From positions 1 to 33,985 of the forward strand of contig CALCKX010000078.1 of assembly GCA_937966115.1 (NCBI GenBank): 33,985 bases of DNA. The letters are read 5' to 3'. The stretch is from an uncultured Chloracidobacterium sp. (GTDB lineage Bacteria > Acidobacteriota > Blastocatellia > Chloracidobacteriales > Chloracidobacteriaceae). The position numbers and the translations under genes were made by a program. The notes beneath the pieces were generated by a model. The model did not search any database. It was given only the letters and a program-made list of their open reading frames with translations, and was not told the origin of the DNA. This document shows, one piece after another, positions 9,381 through 17,832 of the stretch. Each line of letters opens with the position of its first letter. Positions within the stretch are counted from its first letter, which is position 1.

Positions 9381-10616
9381 CTAGTTGGCGACGGTTTTTT
9401 CGCCGTGTCGCCCGCGCGCATCGGAAGCCGCGATACGAAAGGTTTGGCCCGGCAGCACGAGAGAGAACCGCCCTTCGCTATCCACCGGAACGGCGCGCCC
9501 GTTGATGCGCACCTCGGCCCCCGGCTCGGTTTCGCCCGAGACATTGTAAATCCCAGCCGCCACTCTGGAGACCTTGACTCTCCCAATGTAAATGGGCGCA
9601 TCGCTTACGCCCGGCTGCCGGGGAACGAACGTCAGGCGAAACTCCTCGCTCCACACGCCGGGCCGCCCGTCGCGAGCCAGCGCCCGCACGCGCCACCAGT
9701 ACGTTCCGCTCTGCGAGTTGACGGTCCAGGTGAATCCGCCGCTATCCGTTTCTTTCTCGAAAATCAGCGCCCGATCGAGAAAGTACTGCGAGTCGGCGAC
9801 TTGCAACTGATACCGGGCAGCATCCGCCACGCCTCCCCAGGCAAAGGATACTGGCAGCGGCTTGCCATATTCCAGCGGAAAAATCCGAGCGTTTTCGGGC
9901 GACGCCAGGCGCGGCGGCGACAGCAGGGCGTATTGCCCCAGCTTCCGGTTCTGCTCATACTCGACGCTTGTGTTGGCGCGAATGCTCTCGGTGATCCCGC
10001 GATCGGTGGCGCTGCGCACTTCCCCGCGCTCGACGTTGACGCGCACGCGCTCGCCGGCCACCGCCACTTCGGCGCTCGTATTCTGCGTCACGCTAAACTT
10101 AACGCTCTTCGAAGCCAGCTCGTTGACATCGTCCGAGGTTCTGACCGTCCCAGTGCTGATGTTGACCGTGCCGCCTTCGACGCGGTTGCGCACCACCTGC
10201 TGATCAGTCTTTGCGTTGACGGCGTTTTCCTGGATGAGAATTGTCGAGTCAGCCTTCATTTTGAGAACGCTGCGGTCAACGTATTGAATGACCGCCGCGC
10301 CGTCAGAGGCCGTGTAAATGACATCGCCAGGCTCGAGCAGGGCGTTGGGCGTGGCTTGCTCCACCTGGTTCGTGCGGGCGCGCTTGATGGAAACGCTGCC
10401 CAGCACCTGCACCAAGCGGGCCGACTGCGCCTCAAGCTCGCCGGCGAGAGCATCCTGATGGCGCTTCCAGAGGTACAACCCGACGGCCGCGCCAATCAGC
10501 AGTAAAAAAATAGCTATCGCCTGGTAAAAGGTTCGCCGCGATATCAAGTACCAATCCAGAAACGGACGCCGAAATTTTGGCGATGCGGCGTTTTTATTGC
10601 CTGGTTGGACGTACAT
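9381..10616 (-). CDS. FecR-domain membrane-anchored protein with C-terminal Ig/fibronectin-like segments
   Basis: N-terminal TM (FYQAIAIFLLLIGAAVGLYLW), FecR-like region (VLGSVSIKRA...LLEPGDVIYTASDGAAVIQYVDRSVLKMKADSTILI), then YQLQVADSQYF...WRVRALARDGRPGVWSEEFRLTF and a carbohydrate-binding/PEGA-like tail. Confidence 0.75.
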   Translation of the reverse strand: MYVQPGNKNAASPKFRRPFLDWYLISRRTFYQAIAIFLLLIGAAVGLYLWKRHQDALAGELEAQSARLVQVLGSVSIKRARTNQVEQATPNALLEPGDVIYTASDGAAVIQYVDRSVLKMKADSTILIQENAVNAKTDQQVVRNRVEGGTVNISTGTVRTSDDVNELASKSVKFSVTQNTSAEVAVAGERVRVNVERGEVRSATDRGITESIRANTSVEYEQNRKLGQYALLSPPRLASPENARIFPLEYGKPLPVSFAWGGVADAARYQLQVADSQYFLDRALIFEKETDSGGFTWTVNSQSGTYWWRVRALARDGRPGVWSEEFRLTFVPRQPGVSDAPIYIGRVKVSRVAAGIYNVSGETEPGAEVRINGRAVPVDSEGRFSLVLPGQTFRIAASDARGRHGEKTVAN

Positions 10617-10629
10617 TGAACATCACAGC

Positions 10630-10641
10630 TTGGCTAGCCAA
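10630..10641. promoter_or_regulatory. 12-bp perfect palindrome just upstream of the FecR-domain gene
   Basis: TTGGCTAGCCAA, 14 nt from the ATG at 10616, in the divergent fecR-like/pepA intergenic region. Confidence 0.45.
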
Positions 10642-10714
10642 ATTGAGCGGAGCTGGAGAACCGCGACTTGAACCGCGCCTGGGATTAGCGCTACAACGCA
10701 GCGAGTTGGTCATA

Positions 10715-10730
10715 GCACAGATAACTGTGC
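10715..10730. promoter_or_regulatory. Operator-like inverted repeat upstream of pepA
   Basis: GCACAG-ATAA-CTGTGC, exact 6-bp arms, in the divergent intergenic region. Confidence 0.4.
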
Positions 10731-10797
10731 AAAATCAAAAGGCGCCCGCTGCCGCCTTGCGCGCTCGCGGGCGACCGACATCGGAGTTACTCGCGTC

Positions 10798-12288
10798 ATG
10801 ACATTCACTTGCGGCTGCCGGCCGCTGGACCAAGCAACCGTTAGCACGCTTATCATTCCGGTGTTTGCCGACGAGGCATCCGCCCCCAATGCGCTCGATG
10901 GACTCGCCCCGCCGGCCGACGACCGGATTCGAGCAGTTCTTGGCTCATCTGAAATGAGCGGCAAACCGGGGCAGTCGCTTTCCCTGCGCCTTCCGGTCGG
11001 CGCGGGCATTGGGCGCGTGATCCTGGTCGGCGTCGGCGCAGCCGAAAAGCTGACCACCCAGACGGTTCGCGAAGCCGTCGCGGCGGCCATTCGGAGCGCT
11101 GGGCCCGATGGCGCGCCCCAGGTTGGTATTGTCCTGCGCTCTGGCTCGCTCGCGCCGGCGGACTTTGCCCAGGCAGCCGTCATTGGCGCGCATCTCGCGA
11201 CCTTTGCCACGGATAGCTACCGCTCGGAAGACGCCAGGCCCATTCGCGTCGAGACGCTCGACTTTCTGACCGCGACCCCCGACGACCGGCGGCTCGACGA
11301 GGCGATTCGTCGCGGAAGCGTCATTGGGGAGTCCATCAACTTCGCTCGCTTCCTGGTCAATGAGCCGGGCAACCGACTGACGCCGACTGATCTCGCCCAC
11401 CATGCGCAGGAAATGGCGAATGAGGTCGGGCTTCAGACTGAAATCCTCAACGAGGACAAAATGCGCGACTTGGGGATGGGCGCCTTGCTGGCGGTCGCGC
11501 GCGGGTCGGCTGAAGAGCCGCGCCTGATTACGGCGCGCTACGCGGCAGCCAAAAGCGGCGGCGAGACCATCGCCCTGATTGGCAAGGGGATTACGTTCGA
11601 CACCGGCGGCATCTCGCTCAAGCCGGCCGAGAACATGGAAAAGATGAAATACGACATGGCCGGCGGCGCGGCGGTCTTGGGCGCGATGCGCGCCATCGCC
11701 CAGCTCAAGCCAAGCGTCAACGTCATCGGCATCGTGCCCAGTTGCGAAAACATGCCGTCCGGCAAAGCGACCCGTCCCGGCGATGTCGTCCGCTCGATGC
11801 TCGGCAAGACGATTGAGGTCGTCAACACCGACGCCGAAGGGCGGCTCATCCTGTGTGACGCCATCGCCTACGCCCGGCAGCTTGGGGCAACCTGCCTGAT
11901 CGATCTGGCCACGCTGACCGGGGCCATCGCGATTGCGCTGGGGCTGCGCTACGCCGGCTTGTTCAGCCATCATCCCGCTTTGGTCGCGGACTTGCAGGCC
12001 GCAGCCCGCGCCGCCGACGAGCGCATCTGGCCGATGCCGCTGGATATCGAGTATCGGGAGCTTATCAAGAGCGACATCGCGGACATCAAGAACGTCGGCG
12101 GCAAGTACGGCGGCAGCATCGCGGCGGCCTGGTTTCTGCGCGAGTTTGCCGGCGACATTCCCTGGGCGCACCTCGACATTGCCAATGTCGCCTGGAACAC
12201 CGAGAACAAGCCCTACCTGCCCAAGGGCCCGACCGGCTTCGGCGTGGCCACGCTGGCGGAATTCGTCCTGGCGCGCGCCCGACGATAG
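10798..12288 (+). CDS. pepA: Leucyl aminopeptidase (M17 family)
   Basis: M17 motifs: ALIGKGITFDTGGISLKP, KYDMAGGAAVLG, NTDAEGRLILCDAIAYA, IDLATLTGAIAIALG. Confidence 0.97.
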   Translation: MTFTCGCRPLDQATVSTLIIPVFADEASAPNALDGLAPPADDRIRAVLGSSEMSGKPGQSLSLRLPVGAGIGRVILVGVGAAEKLTTQTVREAVAAAIRSAGPDGAPQVGIVLRSGSLAPADFAQAAVIGAHLATFATDSYRSEDARPIRVETLDFLTATPDDRRLDEAIRRGSVIGESINFARFLVNEPGNRLTPTDLAHHAQEMANEVGLQTEILNEDKMRDLGMGALLAVARGSAEEPRLITARYAAAKSGGETIALIGKGITFDTGGISLKPAENMEKMKYDMAGGAAVLGAMRAIAQLKPSVNVIGIVPSCENMPSGKATRPGDVVRSMLGKTIEVVNTDAEGRLILCDAIAYARQLGATCLIDLATLTGAIAIALGLRYAGLFSHHPALVADLQAAARAADERIWPMPLDIEYRELIKSDIADIKNVGGKYGGSIAAAWFLREFAGDIPWAHLDIANVAWNTENKPYLPKGPTGFGVATLAEFVLARARR

Positions 12289-13323
12289 CTACAGCCCGAA
12301 ATATTTCGCGTAAAACGACCGCGCCTCGGCAAGGCTGGAGGTTCCCTTGATGATGGCGCGGCCGTCCCGAAACAGAGTGGCGTCCAATCCATCGGCGGCG
12401 AAGATGAGCAAGTCGGCGTTGTAGCGCGTCGCTCCCGCGCGCGCCAAGCGCTCAGCCAGGGGCGCGAAATCAAGCGTCAATCCGCTCGCTTGCGCGGGCC
12501 GGATCTGGACGGCTTGGCGTCCGCACAGGGCGGCGGCGAACGAAGCGCGCTCGGCCGCGAGAAATTCAAACCGCCGCAACTGACAGCAGGGACAGTCCGG
12601 GCGGCGACGCTCGGCCGGCAGGGCGAGCGTCGCCTGCTGCCCCGTCCAGACATCCATTTGCCATAAATTGCGGCGACACAGCGCCGCCTGGCCCGTGAGC
12701 AGCTTCAGGGCTTCAGCCGCCTGCGCTGCCGCGACGGTCAGGATAATGGGCAAAATCACGCCGGCCGTCTCGCAGGTCGGCGCGCCGGTCGCGTCAGGCG
12801 GCTCCTCGAAGACGCACCGCAGGCAGGGGGTTTCGCCCGGCAAAACGGTCATGGTCGCGCCGTGACCGCCGACGGCCGCCCCGTAAATCCAAGGCTTACC
12901 GCGCTTGACGCAGGCATCATTGAGCAGGTAGCGCGTCTCGAAGTTGTCTGTGGCGTCAAGGACGACATCGGCCGCCTCGACCAGCGGCTCCACCGTATCC
13001 GGCGACACATCCGCAATGACGCCCTCAATCCGGGCAGCGGTGTTAATCGCCCGCAAGCGCGCCTCGGCGGCGCGGGCCTTGGGCCGGCGCTCGCGGGCGT
13101 CGGCTTCATCGAACAAAATCTGGCGGTTGAGGTTCGACCACTCGACGAAATCCCGGTCCACGACGCGCACGGTTCCGACGCCGGCCCGAACGAGCATATC
13201 CGCCAACGCGCAGCCCAGCGCCCCGCAGCCCGCCACGAGCGCGCGCCCCTGCGCCAGCCGCGCCTGCCCTTCGGGGCCGATGCCGGCAAACAGCTCCTGC
13301 CGGGAGTAGCGTCCGTTCGCCAT
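12289..13323 (-). CDS. ThiF/MoeB/HesA-family E1-like adenylyltransferase with C-terminal extension
   Basis: VAGCGALGCALADMLVRAGVGTVRVVDRDFVEWSNLNRQILF, DVVLDATDNFETRYLLND, zinc cysteines PCLRC and DCPCC; C-terminal CGRQAVQIRP...SLAEARSFYAKYFGL segment. Confidence 0.9.
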   Translation of the reverse strand: MANGRYSRQELFAGIGPEGQARLAQGRALVAGCGALGCALADMLVRAGVGTVRVVDRDFVEWSNLNRQILFDEADARERRPKARAAEARLRAINTAARIEGVIADVSPDTVEPLVEAADVVLDATDNFETRYLLNDACVKRGKPWIYGAAVGGHGATMTVLPGETPCLRCVFEEPPDATGAPTCETAGVILPIILTVAAAQAAEALKLLTGQAALCRRNLWQMDVWTGQQATLALPAERRRPDCPCCQLRRFEFLAAERASFAAALCGRQAVQIRPAQASGLTLDFAPLAERLARAGATRYNADLLIFAADGLDATLFRDGRAIIKGTSSLAEARSFYAKYFGL

Positions 13324-13334
13324 GCCGGTTGGCG

Positions 13335-14105
13335 TCAGGCCTTGGCGAGAAACTTGGCGACGCCAGCGCGGCAGTCAGCCGTATGCCGGGCGATGACATT
13401 GACATCCGCCCCGCTGCGCAGCGCCGCCTCGAAGCTCAGTCCATCCATGTGGTAGAGCAGCCGCTTCGTCAGATGCATCGCCGAGCCGCTTCGCGCCGCC
13501 AGCTTCGCCACGTACGCGGCGAATTCCGCCTCGAACGCCTCATCCGGCAGGACTCGGCTGACCAGGCCCCAGTCATGGGCTCGCTGCGCCGAGATAATCT
13601 CCCCGGTCAGCGCCCATTCGAGCGCGCGCTTCTCGCTGAGGTTGCGGCGCAGAATCGCCATGACCATCGCCGGCACGAAGCCAATGTTGACTTCCGGGTA
13701 GCCGAACTGCGCGGAAGCCTCCGCCACAATCAGGTCGCAGGCCGAAGCCAAGCCGCACCCTCCGGCGAGCGCCCGCCCGCGAACCCGCGCCACAATCGGC
13801 TTGGGACAATCGCGCATGGCTAGAAACAAATGAACCAAGGCTTCGGCGTCGGACAGGTGATGCATGACATCCTGCTCGGCCATGGCTTCGAGCGCCGCCA
13901 AGTCGGCCCCGGCGCAGAAGTCCTTGCCCGCGCCAGCGATGACGATGACGCGTGCGGCGGCATCCTGGGTCGCCGCTTGGATGGCGGCGCGCAGCCCCTG
14001 CAACGCGCCTGCGTCGAGCGCGTTGCGCTTGTCAGGGCGGTTGAGCGTAGCGGTGGCGATGCCGTCGCTCACTTCATACAGGACGGCGTTCGGCGTTTTA
14101 TCCAT
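13335..14105 (-). CDS. Enoyl-CoA hydratase/isomerase family protein
   Basis: LNRPDKRNALDAGALQGLRAAI, VIAGAGKDFCAGADLAALEAM, RVRGRALAGGCGLASACDLIVAEASAQFGYPEVNIGFVPAMV. Confidence 0.93.
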   Translation of the reverse strand: MDKTPNAVLYEVSDGIATATLNRPDKRNALDAGALQGLRAAIQAATQDAAARVIVIAGAGKDFCAGADLAALEAMAEQDVMHHLSDAEALVHLFLAMRDCPKPIVARVRGRALAGGCGLASACDLIVAEASAQFGYPEVNIGFVPAMVMAILRRNLSEKRALEWALTGEIISAQRAHDWGLVSRVLPDEAFEAEFAAYVAKLAARSGSAMHLTKRLLYHMDGLSFEAALRSGADVNVIARHTADCRAGVAKFLAKA

Positions 14106-14242
14106 TGTCAGGCTTCGAGCCGCGACCTGCGCCGCGGCCCGCTCGTCTCCTCTGGCAGGTCTCGCTGTCGGCTGGGACGGCGTTCCGCTAGAGTACTCGC
14201 ATCACGATGGTCTTCCAACTTCTTCACGGCGGTTTTCACGCA

Positions 14243-16291
14243 ATGCCAAACTCGCTCTCCCCGCGTCACGCCGGGCGACGCCGCTGGCTCGCGCGGCTCG
14301 GCTTCCTCTGGCTGTTCGCCCTTTCGCTTTCCGGGCGCGCTCAAACGCCCCCATCGGCGATTGATTACGTCCTGACGCCCCAAGCGCCTAACTCGCACCT
14401 CATCGCCGTCACCATCCGCTACGCGCCGACGGAGCCGGTCAGTCAGATTGACTTCGCGCTTCCGGCCTGGCGACCCGGGCGCTACCAGATTCAGAACTAT
14501 GCGCGTAACATCCGCGACTTCAGGGCGACCGACCAAGCCGGACAGCCGCTGCGGTGGGAAAAAACGGACAAATCCACGTGGCGGGTCGAGCGCGGCGCGG
14601 CGAAGGAAGCGCGCGTGTCTTATGCCTACTACGCCAACACGCTTGACGCCGGCTCGACGCTTTGGAACGACGAAGAGCTGTATTGGAACGGAACGAATCT
14701 GCTGATGTACGTCGTCGGCCACCAGACGCTTCCGGCGCGGCTTTCGCTGGCGCTGCCTTCGGATTGGAAATGCGCCTATCCCCTCAAAAAGGTCGGCGAG
14801 CCGTTCGTCTATGAAGCGCCCGACTATGACACGCTGGCCGACGCGCCCGGCATCGCCAGCCCGACGCTGGAAGCGGCTCGGTTCGACCACGCCGGGACGA
14901 CGTACCATCTCGCTTTTCAAGGACCGGTCAGCTTGCCGCTGCAAGAAGTGGCGGAGCAAACGCGACGCATCGTCGCCGAGACAGTGGCGATGTTTGGCGG
15001 CGTAGCGCCGTTTAGCGACTATTGGTTTCTTTACCACTCAACGCCGGGCGGGCGCTTCCATGGCGTCGAGCATTTGAACTCCACCAGCATTACCGTTCCG
15101 TCGAATGTCTTCGAGGACCGGCCGCAACGGTTCTATTCGATTACAGCGCATGAGTTTTTTCATGCCTGGAATGTCAAGCGCATTCGCCCCCAGGCACTCG
15201 GTCCATTCGACTACAGCCGGGAGGTCTATACGCGCAATCTGTGGGTCGCCGAAGGCGTGACGAGCTACTACGATGATCTGATTTGTCGGCGGGCGGGCGT
15301 TATGTCGGTTGAGGATTACCTGCGCTCGCTGGCGACAACCATCGCCGCTCACCAGCGGACGCCCGGGCGACTGCTCACGCCGGTCACGGCGGCCAGCTTC
15401 GACGCCTGGCTCCTGCCGGACGACAGCAATGTTCGAGTGGATTTTTACACCAAGGGCGCGCTGGTGGCGCTGCTGCTCGATCTGGATATCCGAGGGCGAA
15501 CCGACGGCGCAAAATCCCTCGATGACGCCATGCGGTGGCTTTACGCGACCTATGCCGAGCGTGGTCAGGGCTATCCCGAAAATGGCATGCAGCTCGCGGT
15601 CGAGGCGGTGACCGGGGCGAGCTACGCAGACTTCTTCGCGCAGTACGTGGACGGCACGGCGGAGTTGCCCTACGGCGAGCGCCTGGCGGCCGTCGGGCTT
15701 GAGCTGATTGAGTCGCGGCCGCCAAAACAGCCGAAAGCGTCGCTGGGCATCGAGCTTGCGGGCGATGAAAGGCAAACGGTGATCGCCAACGTGTTCCCCA
15801 ACGAAGCGGGCTTCCAGGCGGGGCTAGACCGCGGGGATATTTTGGTGGCGATTGACGGCGAGCAGGCCAATACGGCGACCGTGCCGGAGCTGTTGCGGAA
15901 GCGGCAGCCTGGCGAAGTCGTCAAGGTGCTGGCGTTTCGGCGCGGCAAGTTGCGCGAGATGACGCTGACGCTGCAAAAGGAAACCCGAACGGACTTTCAG
16001 CTGCGCCCCGTGTCATCCCCAAGCGCGATCCAAGCCAAGCTTTACCAAGCTTGGCTTGGATCGCCTCTCGGTCGCTCGCAAGGAACCTTGCCTGTCAGAC
16101 CAGCCCCGGCGCATCTTCGCGCCGCGCGCCCAGCGCCGTCCGAAGCGCCCGGCGCGGCGCTCAAAGGCGCGTTGTCGCGGCGGCGCGCGGGTTATTCGGG
16201 TTATTTCAGCGATAGCCCAGCCAGTCGCTTTAGAATTGACTCGCCATCCACAGGCGGATACGCCAAGGCGCCAAAGGCGTCCGCGACGTAG
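14243..16291 (+). CDS. M61 family metallopeptidase with PDZ domain, likely secreted
   Basis: Signal-peptide-like start MPNSLSPRHAGRRRWLARLGFLWLFALSLSGRAQ; zinc motif HEFFHAWNVKRIRP; WVAEGVTSYYDDL; PDZ-like NVFPNEAGFQAGLDRGDILVAIDGEQ. The ORF is open from 14207; the ATG at 14243 fits the signal peptide. Confidence 0.92.
   Translation: MPNSLSPRHAGRRRWLARLGFLWLFALSLSGRAQTPPSAIDYVLTPQAPNSHLIAVTIRYAPTEPVSQIDFALPAWRPGRYQIQNYARNIRDFRATDQAGQPLRWEKTDKSTWRVERGAAKEARVSYAYYANTLDAGSTLWNDEELYWNGTNLLMYVVGHQTLPARLSLALPSDWKCAYPLKKVGEPFVYEAPDYDTLADAPGIASPTLEAARFDHAGTTYHLAFQGPVSLPLQEVAEQTRRIVAETVAMFGGVAPFSDYWFLYHSTPGGRFHGVEHLNSTSITVPSNVFEDRPQRFYSITAHEFFHAWNVKRIRPQALGPFDYSREVYTRNLWVAEGVTSYYDDLICRRAGVMSVEDYLRSLATTIAAHQRTPGRLLTPVTAASFDAWLLPDDSNVRVDFYTKGALVALLLDLDIRGRTDGAKSLDDAMRWLYATYAERGQGYPENGMQLAVEAVTGASYADFFAQYVDGTAELPYGERLAAVGLELIESRPPKQPKASLGIELAGDERQTVIANVFPNEAGFQAGLDRGDILVAIDGEQANTATVPELLRKRQPGEVVKVLAFRRGKLREMTLTLQKETRTDFQLRPVSSPSAIQAKLYQAWLGSPLGRSQGTLPVRPAPAHLRAARPAPSEAPGAALKGALSRRRAGYSGYFSDSPASRFRIDSPSTGGYAKAPKASAT
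16025..16064. repeat. Perfect inverted repeat: 18-bp arms, 4-nt loop, within the 3' part of the M61 ORF
   Basis: GCGATCCAAGCCAAGCTT (16025-16042) - TACC - AAGCTTGGCTTGGATCGC (16047-16064), exact reverse complements. Confidence 0.95.
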
Positions 16292-17625
16292 CGCGGCTGA
16301 CGCATGCCGACGAGCGTGCAACTCAGGCTGGGCAAGCTCCGCAGCGTGTTGATTGCCATTTGGCTCAAGGACTGTCGCTCATCCGCATAGCCAGCGGTCG
16401 CCAGCCGCCCCCGGGCGGCGTCGGATTCGCGCTGCGACTGCGCAGCGGCAAAGCCGGCGACGGCCTGTAACGCCTCGTTTGCCAGATGAATGAAACGGTC
16501 GCGCCAGGATTCGAAAGCGTCCTCCTGATGGGGCGGCGGCGCTAGCTGGCTCAACCACTGCCGCAGCGGCAAGATGACGAGCCGATAGGCGTTTTGCTCC
16601 CAGACGAGCGCTGAAGCGAGGCGCGGGGCAAGCTGTAGCAGCCACTTCGCCAAGCCTTCATCCGCCATCAGCGGGAGCGCGAAATCAGTCGCTAGCGTCG
16701 CCTCGTGCTCGCTCAGCGGCAACAGGGCGAGCGTCAGCGCCTCCAGCGACGCGGGCGCGTTCTGGGATGTGAAATCGGCTAGCCGAGCCATTTGTCGTCC
16801 GGTGAAAGCGTTGAGCGGGCGATTGGCAAGCGCGCCAATCCCCTTCGCCGCGCAAAAAGCCAGCGGCGTCAGCCCAGCGTTGTTGATTTCCGTGACAGCT
16901 CCGGTTTCAAACAGGTTGAGCGGAAACTGAACGACTTTGAAGCGGTGATCGGGCGCAATGGATTCAGCCTGTGCCAGACAGCGAGCCAGGCTGACATGCG
17001 TCGGGTCACTCGCCGGCAACGGGAAGTTGTTGGATGAAATGCCATAGAAACGGATGGTTCCGGCGGCGACCTGCGTTTCAAGAAAGGCGAAAGCTTCGCG
17101 GATGCGCCGGTAGAATTCATTGTGATCCGCGGCGGTGACGCCGCGCTTTTCACAAGCGTTGAGGAAATACTCCGGATTGTGCAGCAAGAAGACGTCCAGG
17201 GTGGCCAGCCCCATGCGCTTGCGGCTTCGCTCGATCTGGGTCGCTAGGAATTCCGGGTGGATGCAGTGCCAAAGACCAGGCCCATACTTGACAACCTCAG
17301 GAAAGTTCCGACGCTGCGCCAAGCGCAGATTATCGCCCTGAATGTAGCCGCCTTTTGTCACAACGATGATGGAGGCGCGGTCAACATCCCGCAAAATCCG
17401 TCCGACCGCTCGCTCAGCGCCGCCGTCGGTATAGTTGGCGCTCGTGTCAATCAGATTGCCCCCCCGCGCCAGATAGTCCCGCAACGCGGCTTCATGCGCC
17501 GGGTCATCCTCTTCAACGCGGTAACAGCCAAAGCCTAGCGGATGAGACCATAGGCCGGTTTGGCCGAGCGGCTTGAAATTGGGGCGCTCCGCGCCCTGCG
17601 CGAACCCTTCGATGTAGCTTGTCAT
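16201..17625 (-). CDS. Aldo/keto reductase family protein with a large C-terminal helical insertion
   Basis: FKPLGQTGLWSHPLGFGCYRV, GGNLIDTSANYTDGGAERAVGRIL, LATLDVFLLHNPEYF, RFYGISSNNF, terminal SLSCTLVGMRQPRYVADAFGAL; 474 aa, much longer than a typical AKR. Confidence 0.85.
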   Translation of the reverse strand: MTSYIEGFAQGAERPNFKPLGQTGLWSHPLGFGCYRVEEDDPAHEAALRDYLARGGNLIDTSANYTDGGAERAVGRILRDVDRASIIVVTKGGYIQGDNLRLAQRRNFPEVVKYGPGLWHCIHPEFLATQIERSRKRMGLATLDVFLLHNPEYFLNACEKRGVTAADHNEFYRRIREAFAFLETQVAAGTIRFYGISSNNFPLPASDPTHVSLARCLAQAESIAPDHRFKVVQFPLNLFETGAVTEINNAGLTPLAFCAAKGIGALANRPLNAFTGRQMARLADFTSQNAPASLEALTLALLPLSEHEATLATDFALPLMADEGLAKWLLQLAPRLASALVWEQNAYRLVILPLRQWLSQLAPPPHQEDAFESWRDRFIHLANEALQAVAGFAAAQSQRESDAARGRLATAGYADERQSLSQMAINTLRSLPSLSCTLVGMRQPRYVADAFGALAYPPVDGESILKRLAGLSLK

Positions 17626-17780
17626 GCCTTGTAGCTCGTTATGTCTTGGCGCGCTTTCCGCGGGAGATACGGCGGCTCAGGGAAGACGCGCTTGGGGGAG
17701 ACACGCCCATCCTTGCCCCACCTGCCAACCGCTACGCCGCTGCGAAAGACGGACTCGCCATGCCTATTTGGCGCGGAAAC

Positions 17781-17808
17781 AAAAAAAGCCTTCGCTCCAG
17801 CGAAGGCT
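17781..17808 (-). terminator. Rho-independent terminator of the pil operon
   Basis: On the minus strand AGCCTTCGCT-GG-AGCGAAGGCT followed by a T run; the plus strand shows AAAAAAAGCCTTCGCTCCAGCGAAGGCT. Located ~25-50 nt past the Roadblock gene stop. Confidence 0.92.
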
Positions 17809-17832
17809 CCCTGCAAGGGATGGACGCAAAGC

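Noticed and set aside
9276-10505. 409-aa plus-strand ORF opposite the FecR-domain gene
   Set aside because: Shadow ORF; the minus-strand frame has a TM and recognisable FecR/Ig features.
10640-10735. tRNA-like fragments (GGTTCAAGTC on the minus strand, AGTTGGTCATAGC on the plus strand)
   Set aside because: T-arm stem does not pair, the D-like and T-like pieces are on opposite strands, and the nearby stem-loop has a 4-nt rather than 7-nt loop; no cloverleaf can be built.
10945-12171. 408-aa minus-strand ORF opposite pepA
   Set aside because: Fully nested antisense to a canonical M17 aminopeptidase; no own motifs.
14108-15775. 309-aa and 245-aa minus-strand ORFs opposite the M61 gene
   Set aside because: Antisense to a motif-supported metallopeptidase; GC-driven open frames.
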